NCBI GenBank assembly: GCA_036936605.1
Contig: JAUPFV010000002.1
Location: 321,176,893 to 321,240,892, forward strand
Length of the DNA stretch: 64,000 nt
Direction: 5' to 3'
Origin: Limnanthes douglasii subsp. nivea
Lineage: Eukaryota > Streptophyta > Magnoliopsida > Brassicales > Limnanthaceae
Numbering within the stretch: position 1 is the stretch's first letter; each line of letters begins with the position of its first letter. The notes beneath the pieces were generated by a model that did not search any database, was not told the origin of the DNA, and was given only the letters and a program-made list of their open reading frames with translations. A program made the translations under genes and the position numbers. This document shows, piece after piece, positions 10,600 through 22,589 of this stretch.

Positions 10600-12306
10600 C
10601 AACACATTTAGAGTATAATATCGCTGATGCCCTTTCTGTTTTGAATTTAGATTAGCAATTTTTTGTGTCAATGAGCTCAGAGTTTTTGATCCACTGTTTT
10701 GCCCTTTAACAAAAGCTTCTAATGTGCCATTCTCTTTTAAAACCTGTATCTCATTCTTTAATGTTATACAATCTCTAGTGTCCTACCCGATATCATTATG
10801 ATATTTTCAAAATCTGTGATTGTGCTCTTCTCTTGTTCTGTTTATTGGAGTTTGCTTTTTGAAGCTTCACGATCTTTAGTCTTCTAAAAAATAGCAGTTA
10901 CATTATCAACAAGTTTGCAAAATATTCCGCCCTCACCCACTTATTTGACATTGATCTATAAAATTGATAACCTGCAGTTTGAGTTAGAACCCCTCATGTT
11001 TGAGGAGGCAAATTTTTGTTGATCTTTACACAAAGTGACGGTTGATAGTTTGAGGAGTTTCTTTGATTATTTAAAGCATGCCTAGATTTCCTCTAAGTAG
11101 ACCCAATACCTCCCTGAATCCTAGCCGACACTTTTACTTTAATTTGGTCATCCACTTGAGTCATCAATGCTCCAAAATTTAAAGCTCTCTTTTTTGTCAT
11201 TTAGTTCGCTAAATCTCCTGGTAATAAACCTTGTCTGAAAGCTATTGTAGCAACTAACTCTTCACAATCATATAACCCTACTTTTGTTAGCATAAACCTC
11301 TTCGTATAATCTATCAGTTTTTCACCTACAGCCTGCTTACACGATATTACAGTGTCTTCATTAGATCACATCTCTCTAGTTTCCCCAAATTTTCGTTAGA
11401 AAGATGTATAGAAGTCTCTATAGTTGGTAATGCATCCCCTCAGAATTCGATTATACCACTATAGTGGAGTGCCCTTGAAAGTCTGATGCTCTGCATATGA
11501 GCCTGTCATCATCTTCAAAGTTTATCATATAATTTTTTAATTGTTTATTGTGATCATCAGGATCTTGAGTCCCATCAAAACTTTCGACCTTGGAGATGTC
11601 AAAAAGCTTTTTTAAGAGAAATAGACTTAAACTTAGCAGTCAAAGAAGAATTTCTCCAATCGACTCCTTACACATATCGTTCATCTCTTCTGGTTCCCAT
11701 AACAACATACAAATTTTGATTTGCTACACTTTCGTACTGAGTGGATGTGTTTCCTTTATACCATACATGATCCCTTATATGATAAGGTTGTTGTCGCTCT
11801 TTGATTTATATTAATTGTGTGATTTCTGATGCTGAATTCTTTCTCTTTTCGAAGATCCCTGGTAGTTCTTCTATTTAAACAATCCATCTTCAAATTATGA
11901 GCTATCATACTCATCACTAGATGTGATGTATCTATGTTTATCTTTCTTTTCGTTTCATCAAGTTTGATATTCTTTATCAGACTCAAAATGCGCTTTCTTT
12001 CGATCACTTCGAGAAATGATGAGTTGTATACGATTGATAAGATTTATTTTCCATTTCATTTTTCTCCCGAACCTGTCGTACCTTAGATTTTAGCCTACTT
12101 GACTGAATCATTTGTTCTCCTTGAACATATTTATCATTCAAAGTAGTTATTTTGTCCAACAATTGACTCCTCCGATCTTCAATGTCAGAATGACCTTGTT
12201 GTACTGGAATTTGATCATCTTCTTTACTTTCGTCCCAATGTAAATCAGATCAAAATGTTTCAATACCTTTGCGAACTTTTGGATCACCTTCATTCCCTGG
12301 TTCCAT
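10600..12306 (-). pseudogene. gypsy gag remnant, unit A
   Basis: The likely start is the ATG at 12306 (MEPGNEGDPKV), about 90 bp inside the primer site. A coiled-coil-like stretch follows (LLDKITTLNDKYV). The capsid core is recognised by the block GLLPGDL and the decayed YNRxL and W-pattern near 11200-11500. Several frameshifts and stops break it, including those around the open stretch 12007-11756. It would form the particle shell. Unit B keeps a longer open N-terminus at 48109-47855. Confidence 0.65.
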
Positions 12307-12394
12307 ATCGATGAAGAACGATATTACTTACTAAAAAGTCAATAATTTTTTGTTTTTGACGTCAAATCAAAGTATCAATCGACAATTTCTCCCT

Positions 12395-12407
12395 CTGTGG
12401 TCGCCAA
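12395..12407 (-). promoter_or_regulatory. Primer binding site of the gypsy element, unit A
   Basis: On the minus strand this reads TTGGCGACCACAG. It sits two bases inside the LTR edge (TG at 12410 on the plus strand, CA on the element strand). Sites of the TGGCGACC type are usual in Tat-lineage elements. The site is intact in both units and fixes the orientation of the element. Confidence 0.7.
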
Positions 12408-12409
12408 TT

Positions 12410-12985
12410 TGTTAGGTATGAATCTTAGTTTTCGAAAGAGAAAGTAAAAGATGGAATGAAATTGTAGAGAGTCCACCTTTATTCATCACCTCACTTCCTA
12501 TTTATAGGTATATCGATCAAATATATAAATGGGAAAATTACATCGTTACCCCTTATGTTGACAAATTGTTCAAATATCCTCTTACAACTATATAAGTTAT
12601 CATAAATAACCTTAACATTATTACAGTAAGTCCCCAACATTTTATATCCTTATCAGATACGGTAAAGATTCAACAAGTTGTTATAAAGATGTTTTTCTTA
12701 TGAAGTACCGATTTGGATGCAATGTTAAACTTTTGGTAATGGTTTAATCTATAACTATTAATTTATAGTAGATATAGCTATCAGGCATTCGATAAACAAT
12801 AAGACACCTACATATACCTATAAACTTTTTCAAGTCATGAAAATAATAATTACTTATTAATCGCAAAACCAAAAACAAAGAAAAGAAAAGAAAGTTGGAA
12901 AGATGCACCGGATAAATTCATTGAGAATACTGAAAGGTGGCTTAAGAAATCCAAGGTTTATCCCATAATGTTTTGTTATTGTACT
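12410..12985 (-). repeat. 5' LTR of the gypsy element, unit A (outer end not determined)
   Basis: The inner edge is fixed by TGTTAGG next to the primer site. The outer edge is uncertain, because A and B share flanking sequence and no second LTR was found. 12985 is only where unit C rejoins. The minus-strand TATA box at 12498-12506 fits an LTR promoter. Confidence 0.5.
12498..12506 (-). promoter_or_regulatory. TATA box of the gypsy LTR promoter, unit A
   Basis: TATAAATAG is present on the minus strand about 90 bp upstream of the LTR end. It is conserved in unit B at 48292-48300. Transcription would start near 12465 and run leftward through the primer site and gag. Confidence 0.55.
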
Positions 12986-13979
12986 CAAATTTATAGTACA
13001 TCAATCCAATATCTTGAAGTTCAAGTTGACTACAGCTATAATATGTTGTTGCAGATATTTCACGAAGTTTTTTCTTAATGAATTTCAAAAACTTCATCGA
13101 CTAGGGAAATGATATTACTTTTACAACTATTATCGAACAAAAAAATCTCAAGTAATAAGAAGACTGAAGATAATTTTGAAAATGAAAAAAATATAGATAT
13201 CATAATATCTAACTCCGACTAAGCTATTAGATAGTGATTTTAGAACATAAATAAAACTGATTTTTAAATTATTTTTGTCTTCGACCATCCACTTATTAAC
13301 AAATTATTTAAATTAAAATAGATTGAACATTTAAAACAACGAGAACAAGTAAGGTTGTTTGTTCGAGAATTGCAACAATTTTCAGGAAAATATTCATCGT
13401 TGTTTTAAATATTATTATCTACTGTTTTGACAAGATAATTATATTTTGGTTAGCGTGTTGATTTAAATTAAATGTATTTAGAAACAATTGATCAATATTA
13501 TGTAGTTTTTAATTTTTTTATTATTTTATTTAAAAAGAAAAATTGATGAGTAATACCCATCGTGGTAAACTTGTACACAACTAGGGACAGTTTTTTAATT
13601 TGTGACTTTGATATTGTTTATTTTATGCGACTCTAAAAGAATTACTTTTCATTCTATTTATTCTTGTGAACTTTTTATTTCAGTTCGTATATTATTATTA
13701 TTTTATCATATAACTACTCTTATATAATTTTGACTTTTATTTTTTTATCAAAATACCCGACTATTTTGTAGTGTTTTTTCATATTTTACATCGTATCATT
13801 GTAAACACTACGCACACCATTAGGTTTTAAGCGTGGAGGTAACATAATTGTAGTTTAATTATCATTATAACGATTTTATGATTTCGAATACCGTAAAACT
13901 ATAATAATATAATCTTAGAAATCTAGTTCTTGTGGCTTCTTAGTAAGTTAGAAAACTGATAATTGTATTTTTCTTTTAT
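12986..13979. other. AT-rich intergenic stretch, unit A
   Basis: No gene is visible. 12986-13373 is shared with B (48780-49187) and with C (63349 onward). From 13374 it is absent in B but still weakly matched by C to about 13470. Confidence 0.5.
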
Positions 13980-14340
13980 TTGATCATATCCAAATCATAT
14001 TATTATTATTTTAAGATTAAAAATATGAAAAACAAAATAAACATCTCCATACATAGATGTGGTTTTAATAACAGTAGAGTTCCCGAGCTGAGAAAATATT
14101 TAAGGTTTCATCGAAGCAAATATGACTATATTAGGGGAGGTAATTCTGAATATTTCTCTCATAAAGGAGTACCAAAACAAGGAACAATGCTTATTCATAG
14201 TCTTATAGGAATCCTCATTTATGTAGAATCATTGCACTTAGAGTATTGCAAAGAAAAAAAGAATTGGTCATCTTGGAAGGGATATATAACTCCAAAGAAA
14301 CCCCCGAATTGGTCCAGGGGAAGATGTTGAAGATAGATAG

Positions 14341-16860
14341 ATGGAAGCAAAAAATACCCTAAAGATTAACCAGATATCGCAACTCACCTCGTGTGCAAAA
14401 GTATCATTTAAGAAAAACTACTTAAATATGTTTGCATGGATTACGCGTGATGGGACCAGAGTCCGAGACAAAGTCATCAGCCACCAGTTGCGTATCAAAA
14501 AAATATTTCGGCTTATTGTAAAAAAGAAAAGATTCTACTCCAAATAAAAAAAAATATAGTTAATTATTAAATAAATATATAAAATTAATGTTGTAAAACA
14601 CATATGAGAGTCTTATTAACCTACGTAGATATATAATCATGTTCGGATCAAAAATAAGAATTAAAAGTGGAGAATATGCATAGACTTTACATACCTCAAC
14701 AAATCATTTCTAAAGGATCCATATACACTTCCAAGGTGTGAACAACTTATAGATGCAAAATCTAGAAACAAACTGTTATTTTTATAGAGGTATTTGCAAG
14801 ATACAATCAAATACATATGTGTAGTGAAGATCACGAACACACAAGAACCATCACCAAAATAAGTCTACATTGCTACAAAGTAATGCCCATTCGATTAAAA
14901 ACATTCAGAGCACCTACCAAATGTTAGTGAATAAGATCTTCGCAAATTAGTCGGGGCTTAACATATAAGCCTGAATTGATGATATATTGGTAACAATCCT
15001 TTATAAAGAAGATCACTTAGCCTACTTAACCGAGACACGTGTAAAGCTTGAACGAATGAACTGTAAATTGAATCCTAAAAAGTTCACCTCCGATGTACGG
15101 TTTGATAAACTCTTGGATTACATGGTGAGCGAAATAAGAACTAACGAAAATACAATCCAACTTGAAAATTTAGTAGCAATGAAGCCATCTAGGAATGACA
15201 AAAAAGTTTAAATCCTAACATGAAGAGAAGCACATAATAAGTTCTTGTCAAAATCCTCAGATAAGTGTCATTCCTTCTTTCAAATCTTGAGAGAATAAGA
15301 AATGTTTGAATGAACCATATTATTTGATGAAGAAGTCAATAACATAAGATATTTTAATTTTCCTCAAAGGTGTTAAAGAATCCTTGGCGATACGAAAACT
15401 TGTATATGTACCCCGCACTCCCAGATTTTATGGTCAATGTAGTGCTACTCATAGAAGAATGAAGGAATTGTAATATAGTATACTATGCAAGTAAATCTAT
15501 ATTATCAACTGAAACTATACATTTACAATTGGATAAACTTATTTTAGCACTAGTACTTGCAGTTAGGAAAATGATACCATATTTCGAAGCACACATAAAA
15601 CTTATTTTCTAATTTGGAAATATGATACAAAACCATGATCTATCAGGAACATAGACCAAAAGGCCATGAAAACTAGGGGATTATAATTTCTATGTTGAAT
15701 TGATAACCAAAATCAAAGCCAAGCATTGGCAAATATTTTTATGAAGTTGGAGTCTAAGAGACTTCAATTCTAGGAGAGTATATCTCTTAACTAATTCTTA
15801 ATTAGTTGTCAACCAGGCATCAAGATAGTCGAAGCCAAATATGATAACATTATTTAGTACTTGATATAGTTACAATTTCTAATTAGAAAGTCCGAGCGAA
15901 TGGAATTTAAACAAATCCCGAGAGTTGATAATTCAATAACTGACACACTCACATCTTTTGTATGGACATCTACGGCCGCAGAAATAATCCTTCAGGAAAA
16001 TCCAACAATTACATTACCAAATGATTTTTTTTTTTATTTCACGTCCACAAGAGTAATAAATATACAAGGTGACACAGAAGAATAAAAATACTAGAGAACA
16101 CCAATTAAGAAGTACATGATAGAAGGAATAAGTTTTTAGGATAAAAGGGAAGCCCAAAAGAAAAATATGAAGTCAACAACATTTGCTTGGACTTTGGACA
16201 CACTATACAAATGAGGGCTAACTAAGACGGTATATATAAAGAAAATTTAGTTGTCTAAGAACTACATGATGGAGAATAAAGCGTTTATTATGGAGGTAAG
16301 GCACTCTATTGAAGAATCCTAATCGAGGGCTATTAAAGCCAACAATAATGCCAAACAAAAACAAAAAAAAGTTAATCAGTGCGACACATACATCAATTTG
16401 CACACTTCTTACAAGTCATGTCAATATTCTTTGAGATAATAACCAAATCAATCTCTCAAAAAAATACGGTTTGAATTTTGTGGGATCTCTACCACTAGCT
16501 TTAGGAAGAAGAAATTTTATATTAGTTCCCGTAGATTACTTCTCAAAGTGAGAGGAAGCACGATCACTAATCAATATCATGAAAAAGAGGTAATAACTTT
16601 ATTAAAAATAAATATATGTTACAAGTTTGGTATTCCTAAGTCATCACTACGGATAATGAAATTTAGTTCCATAACAAAAAAGTTACAAGGTTATATTCTC
16701 AAACCGGAATATAACAAAAAAATTATTCCTCTTTCTATCTCAAACCAACGGTCATGTTGAAATGAACAACAAGAAAATAACAGAGGCCTCTAAAATACTT
16801 TGGAATGAGCATTTAGAACCTGATCGAATTTCCTTTAAGAATTTCTACGGATATACAAAA
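14341..16860 (+). pseudogene. Heavily decayed Ty3/gypsy pol remnant, plus strand, unit A only
   Basis: The blocks appear in pol order. 14341-14547 is the RT leader (LNMFAWITRDGTRV, then VISHQLRI). About 14880-15190 is RT with a readable IDDILV box and KLERMNCKLNPKKF. About 15470-15600 is RNase H (LILALVLAVRKMIPYFEAH). 16466-16860 is integrase, with NFVGSLPLALGRRNF and VDYFSK near the first catalytic Asp and an NGHVEMNNK stretch near the Glu. Stops and frameshifts are dense. The orientation is opposite to the Tat-like element on its left. The open frame 13980-14330 just upstream may belong to it but shows no domain. The whole segment 13374-16936 is missing from unit B. Confidence 0.7.
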
Positions 16861-17094
16861 CCAAATTTAGAATAGTAATAAATGAAATGCATATTTCCTA
16901 GTATATGTATCTAGAATCAGTGGTGCCAGTTAAAATAGGTATCTCATATACCATGGAAAAATCATATGGTGAACCCAGTAATGCACAACCCCAAGGTTTT
17001 ATGGTAGAAGTAATTAAATAAAGAAGAGTCAAAACGCATATGCGATCCGAATATTACAACGCGTTCATGAGAAATATATATAATTCTAAATGAT

Positions 17095-17379
17095 GTGTTA
17101 CGTAGAGTTTTACTTCACACTATATATAATTGGCTTGACATTTTGTATCTAAATTTGGAGCGTTGTTTAGCGGTCGAAACCATAACTAACGGAATATTGG
17201 ACGAAAAAGGAAATCAAGTTCTTCAATCCTCGAAAAATTCTACTACTTGTAAAACGTATATGTTAGACTATGAGGATATACTATTTCCTCTTTTGGCGGT
17301 GCGAGAAGTTATTAAGCATGCATTCGACATTAATAAAATGTTTTTTGTGACAAAAAATAGTCTTATAAATGATTATTAA
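17095..17379 (+). other. Unrecognised 94-codon open frame, unit A
   Basis: The frame is open from ATG to TAA, with no known motif. The B equivalent (about 49376-49700) has an insertion of about 60 bp and stops, so the frame is not conserved. It is probably not a gene. Confidence 0.2.
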
Positions 17380-17399
17380 TAAAGTATCAGCTTATTTGG

Positions 17400-18720
17400 A
17401 TTAATCAATTAATTAAAAAACAGAGAGCATTAAGTGTTTAATAAAAGAATAAAGACTCATAAAATATAACTATAATAAGAAGTACTTCAAAATAAAACAA
17501 GATTCTTAATACAAAAGTAAAATATAATGCTTTCAACATTACAAAACATAGAGTAATAAGAAATCGTGTTTAGACGTTTTTTTTCGAGAAGCAATAGAAT
17601 ATTTGGTTTGGACAAGATCAGTATCCATAACAGTTGTTTGGCCTTTAGTACCATCAAATTGGCACTTCCAGTATTAAGAAATGAAAGCTTACTAGTCCCA
17701 TCACCATCTTTCTCTATACCACTTCTTTCATAATATTCATGAAATATTGTCTCTATTAAGTCATTTTTTTCTTCTTTCCATTTTATTCAAGAAGGTTGCA
17801 ATATATGCATTATCCTAAAGCTATCTAAGCCATTCTCTCATTCGTTCTCAGGAATATAATACCATAAGCTATCAATATTCACGTTATATATCTCATGAAA
17901 ATCTAGAATTAACTTGGAACGACCATCCAAAACTAGTGGACGACTAGACACAATAATTTATGTCCAATAAGTAATAACGTCTTGCATCTGAGACTGACGT
18001 TGAGTAAGTAAAAGTTTTGAAATTGAGTTATTCTTCAACTTCTAAACATTTAATTGCTCATATAGCTTTGACTTTACAACCTTAGCATAGGCGTCGCATC
18101 AATAAGCTCTTTGTCAACAGATCACGATTGATCATAAAAAAAAAATTAGTTCAACCTTGAAAAGCATTCTCTTTATAAGAATAAATAACGGTACCTTGAA
18201 CATAACTCACATTCTAAAAAAAACTTACCAAACACGTAGATAGCCAAGATGGTTTATTGGGTGTGATTCAAAGAAGAAAGCTTATAGGAAAAGAGGGAAA
18301 TTTACAACTGAAACCCCAATATCCGTTGATACGAGGATTTGTTGTTCTATGCTTGGTCTTCCAATTACTATAAGCTAAAATAAATTTATCATTTCACACT
18401 TTTTTATAAGTTAGAAGTTCATTAAAAAAATAGAATTGTATTCCTTCAAGAAGTAGGAAAATGGGATTGTCTTTCAGCCATAAACCTTAACAAGAGTAAG
18501 AAATTCATGCGTAGACCAATATCTAAAGCATCTATTGATAAAGTAATAGCCGAAAGAAAAGGACTTTAGGAATTAGGAACAATTTGTCTTGGACAAATAT
18601 TTGTAATTTGACAAACTTTTTCTATGTCTGGAGCGAGAGAAAATAGAAGCACATGATTTAAAAAAAACAACCTCATATTCACGAGTGTCCAAGGGATTTT
18701 TTATATTTACAAGAACTCTA
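17400..18720 (-). pseudogene. Unrecognised coding remnant, minus strand, unit A
   Basis: On the minus strand a coding-like stretch contains AYAKVVKSKLYEQLNV, then NSISKLLL, then SSRPLVLDGRSKLILDFHEI, then NVNIDSLWYYI. It is better preserved in B (50151-50402, 83 codons open). The character is coiled-coil-like followed by an Asp/Trp-rich segment. Upstream on that strand (18780-18570) a frame with NIRVLVNIKNPLDTREYEVV is readable. I do not recognise the family. Origin from a retroelement extra ORF or a dead host gene are both possible. Confidence 0.35.
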
Positions 18721-19856
18721 ATATTTTCATCATATGGAGTCCCCAATCGGTGAGATATTTTATATGTTAATCATTTTTAAAATAACTATATGAATGCTCC
18801 ACGATGCTCTTCATCTACATCTCGTCCAAACATTCATGTTCTACTTTTGGTTCATTTTTGCGACTATAAACATCACCTCTGATATAACCTTAAGATGTCG
18901 AGAGATTCATACCTTCAAGAGTGGAAGGAATGAGAAAAATGTGGAATATAACAACTTTAACTAATTTATCCTTCTTCACCATAATTGTCTTTTTCTTCTT
19001 CTTTAGAGTTATTTGATAAATTGGGCACTTAAACTTACAAACTTCTTCTTAGTTAGAAGATTCAACCATAAAAAATCCATTGTTATGATTATATTGACTA
19101 TCTCAGTAGTCATTATCTTCACCCTCCTTGCCTATTTATAAGAAAAATAAAAATTTATTGTAACAATAACGACAAGAAAGTAACTGATTCAAAAAAAACA
19201 ATCAACAAGGAGAAGAATATGAAATAACATTGATCAAGAAAGTGGAGACAAAAAATGAAGAAACAACATGAGATATCAAGGGTATGAATAAATTTTAACT
19301 TTCGACTTTTTGTATAGCTTGGATTCACTTATAGGATAAGTGGTTCAAATCGAAATAAGCTTGGAGGGGCAATATTATAAAAGGTACATAATGTGCACGC
19401 GTCTGCCTGAAAGAAGAGACTTTCATACACGTGTAAGTCTCTTCCACTAACTTGTATACTAAGCAAAACATAAATAAAATCCTTCAACTTAAAAAGCTCT
19501 ATCATTAAGAGACTCAATAAATATAAATCTCATGGAATGAAAATTACTTCTTGTTAAAAATATTTACCACTATAGAACTGTGGCAAGGATCACAAACCGA
19601 AGATTCAAACTTTGGATGATCAAAAAACCGGAGACGTTCCCATGGAATGTTCATCCCTCACCTAAATATTTACCAATGACTAGGAGGGCTACTAAAATAA
19701 TTTCAAAAACAAGTAAAAGCAAAGAAAAATATAAACACCTTCGACATTCCTAAATTACAAAAGTGAAAAATAAAATGGTAGAGTTTTTTCGTCATGATTC
19801 ACCAAGGTCTGAGGGGGCTACTGGAGTACATTTAGAAGAAGATCGCCCGAAGAACA

Positions 19857-20050
19857 TGTTGACATAATTAATATAATCTCGTATCTTATTTATATGTATG
19901 CAGTTATATTCTATTAGTTTCCGTTATAATTTATGTGCAGTTGTAACTTCCTCCGTAAATTTGGCGTTTCCGTTATGTATATGTAATTTGATCAACTTGA
20001 ATGGATTCAGAATTTCAGGAAAAAAAATAATTTAAAATTTATTATCTTCA
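19857..20050 (+). repeat. 5' LTR of copia element, unit A
   Basis: 194 bp starting TGTTGACATAATTAATATAA and ending CA. It has the same length as the 3' LTR in unit B (62440-62633) and is about 90% identical to it. It is flanked on the left by GAACA. Confidence 0.85.
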
Positions 20051-20052
20051 TT

Positions 20053-20065
20053 TGGTATCAGAGCC
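20053..20065 (+). promoter_or_regulatory. copia primer binding site (initiator tRNA-Met type), unit A
   Basis: TGGTATCAGAGCC lies two bases after the LTR. It is complementary to the 3' end of plant initiator tRNA-Met, the usual copia primer. It is intact here; the B copy has one change (58761-58773). Confidence 0.85.
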
Positions 20066-20093
20066 AAGGTAAAAAAATGATAGTTATGCGAGT

Positions 20094-20930
20094 GTGGAGA
20101 GAAGCAGTGGTAGCGCTGAATCAACGGAATCAGAAAGAAGAGTGTCACAAAAGGAAGGAAATCTATCAATTATGTATATAATTCTCACTCACACAAACTA
20201 TCAAGCATGGGCATTAAAGATGAAGATATGCATGAGGGCTCATGAAGTTTGGGGAGCTGTGTTGCCCGACAAACCATTTGATCTCCGTCAAGATCAAATC
20301 GCGTATGGAATTCTCTCTCAAGGATTGACTGAAGGCCAATTGATGGAATTGGGTGACATCGAGACAACACGAGAAGCGTGGGAGTCTCTTCGTAAAATGA
20401 GTGAAGGAGAAGATAGGGTCAAAGAGGTGGGAGCACAAACGTTCAGATGGGAATTTGAAGGTATGAAAATAAAAATGAATGAATAAGTAGTGGAGTATGC
20501 GAGAAAATAGACAAGAGTGGTTAACCAAATGAAGGCATTCGGTGTTGTGATTAAGCCAGACTATGTGAAGAAGAAATTGTTAAGATCAGTCTCATCAAAG
20601 TTTACCCAAATTGGAGGGTCGATTGAATAATTTGTAGATGTCAAAAACAAGTCTTTCGAAGATGTTATTGGGGCACTAAGATCCCATGAGCAATGTCTTA
20701 ACGCTGATGAGAAGAAAAACATGATGAAAAAGTGTTGTTAACAAAAGCATAATGTAAGGCACGATTCAACTCGACATATTCTTAAGGGACCCGAGGTCGC
20801 GGTCGATGAAGAGGTAGAGGTGGCTTTGGCTATGGGAGAGGAAGCTTTTCATATGGAATATCAAAATATGTTGATGGAGAAGGACATATCCAGAGAAATT
20901 CGAACTTTGATATCACAAAGGTACGATGTT
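20094..20930 (+). pseudogene. copia gag remnant, unit A
   Basis: The open part at 20094-20486 holds the plant copia gag N-terminus: NYQAWALKMKICMRAHEVW, then ILSQGLTEGQL, then ETTREAWESL. No in-frame ATG precedes it (the frame opens at GTG after a stop), so the start has been damaged by a frameshift. Stops follow at 20484 and beyond. The zinc-knuckle segment that B keeps near 59628 is deleted here (a gap of about 50 bp near 20925). Confidence 0.75.
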
Positions 20931-20983
20931 AAGAAACCATGAATCTAATATAAAAAGTAGAAGAGAAAGATACATTTCTAGTC

Positions 20984-22240
20984 TTGGAGACCAATTTTGT
21001 TTTTTCAAAAGAGAAAAAATTGATGCTAGCCAAAGATAAATCTAAAAAAATGGCAACGAAACGAAGTGTTGATGAATCAATGTGGTACTACGACACAGGC
21101 GTTTCAAATCATATGACTGGGGACCGAAATCTATTAACAGACTTAGATAAATCAATCAGTGGTATTGTAAAGTATGACGATGGCTTTATGATCAATATTT
21201 GTGGAAGAAGAATGACAAACTTCAGAAGCAAAACCGAGCAAAACTTGCGCATGAAGAATGCCTATTATGTACCAGGATTAAAATCTAATATCATTAGTTT
21301 GGGACAAGTATATGAGTCAGGAGGAACCATTTTTGTTGTAAGTGGATTTCTAAGTGTTTTTTATGCAGATTACAATCTGGTGGCCAAAATACCTCGAGCA
21401 GAAAATAGACTTTATGCAATGAAAATGAGTCAAGAAATTTCACAATGTCTCCTATATAGTGAATTTGAAAACTCTCGCTTGTGGCATGGTCGTTATGGGC
21501 ATCTGCACTTTCAAGCCTTGCAACAAATTGGACGAGATAAATTAGTACATGGATTACCTGAGTTTAAACAAGATGGTCAGAATTGTGATGCATGTGTTCT
21601 TGGGAAACAACATAGAGGAAGCTTTCCAATACGAAGTCACTATCGAATAAGTTCGTTGTTGGATCTAATCCATGCAGATATTTGTGGTCATATTTCACCA
21701 ATTACCAAAGGAGGGAACACGTATTTTATTTTGTTTGTTGATGATTTTAGCAGGTACATGTGAAGATGAAGAACTTACTTGATTTAAGAAGTTCAAAGCA
21801 GAAGTCGAGACGCAATTGGGAAATAAAATAAAAATGTTACGGACAGATTGAGCCAGAGAATTTCAGTCTCAAGAGTTTAAATTATTTTGTGAGCTTCATG
21901 GAATTCAAAGGCAAATGACAGCACCATATTCACCACAATAAAATGGTGTGGTGGAAAGAAGAAATCAAACCATTGTCGAGATGATGAGATGTTTTCTAAA
22001 GGATAAACAAATACCCTATGAATTTTGGGCAGAAGCTGCAGTTACATCAACCTATCTTCTAAATCGTTGTCCCACAAGAGCTATAAGTGGAAGGACACCA
22101 TATGAAGTTTACTTCGGAAAAACACCAAGTGTAAGTAATTTTCTAAGTTTTGGATGTATAGCATATGTTAAAAATCTGAAATATGATGTGAAGAAACTTG
22201 ATGATCGAAGCAACAAAAGTTGTTTTTCTTGGTTATGAAC
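20984..22240 (+). pseudogene. copia protease and integrase remnant, unit A
   Basis: The frame 20984-21763 carries the protease site WYYDTGVSNHMTG (catalytic Asp present), the pre-integrase zinc region (LWHGRYGHLHF, then CDACVLGKQ) and the start of the integrase core (HADICG, first Asp). A stop at about 21761 follows VDDFSRYM. Near 21840 the second Asp block (LRTD) is interrupted by a TGA. 21948-22238 carries the catalytic Glu block VVERRNQTIVEMM and FGKTPSVSNFLSFGC. Three or more breaks make it inactive. Confidence 0.85.
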
Positions 22241-22589
22241 CTGGTTCAAATGACTACAGATTTTTGAATCCAAAAAAATGAAAATAATAGAGAGTCGAGA
22301 TGTGGTATTTCGAGATTATGAGAAATCGAAATGGTCTGACACTATAGAATCCATGGAACTTCAACCTAGTAACTTCATTTCCATTAGATATTCAACTAGA
22401 GAAGTATAATTTATGAATCTTGAATCACCATCAATTGTTTCTCAAAGTGTATTAAATGGGGATGATACAAGATCATATAAGGAACCTAGCAACGAGGTCG
22501 ATGAAACTCGACCAATTTTTTTTCGATCTTTACAGGAGTTATATGATGAAACTAATAAATTGGGTTAGATTCAGATAAGATCCTTCTGT

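Larger units (their letters stand above)
4390..12985 (-). mobile_element. Degenerate Ty3/gypsy retrotransposon, Tat-like, unit A
   Basis: The element reads on the minus strand from right to left: LTR with a TATA box (from 12410), primer site (12395-12407), gag (12306 to about 10600), protease (10394-10071), reverse transcriptase and RNase H (about 9420-8401), a second RNase H (about 8390-7780) and integrase (about 7778-7140). A 40-bp minisatellite (6398-6715) and an extra ORF on the opposite strand (4390-6200) follow. The dual RNase H and antisense ORF are traits of the Tat lineage. No 3' LTR was recognised, so the left limit is approximate. RT, protease and gag are all broken, and the core of integrase is deleted. 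Confidence 0.75.

Noticed and set aside
20185..20528. Minus-strand frames opposite copia gag
   Set aside because: They are mirror frames of gag codons with no independent support.
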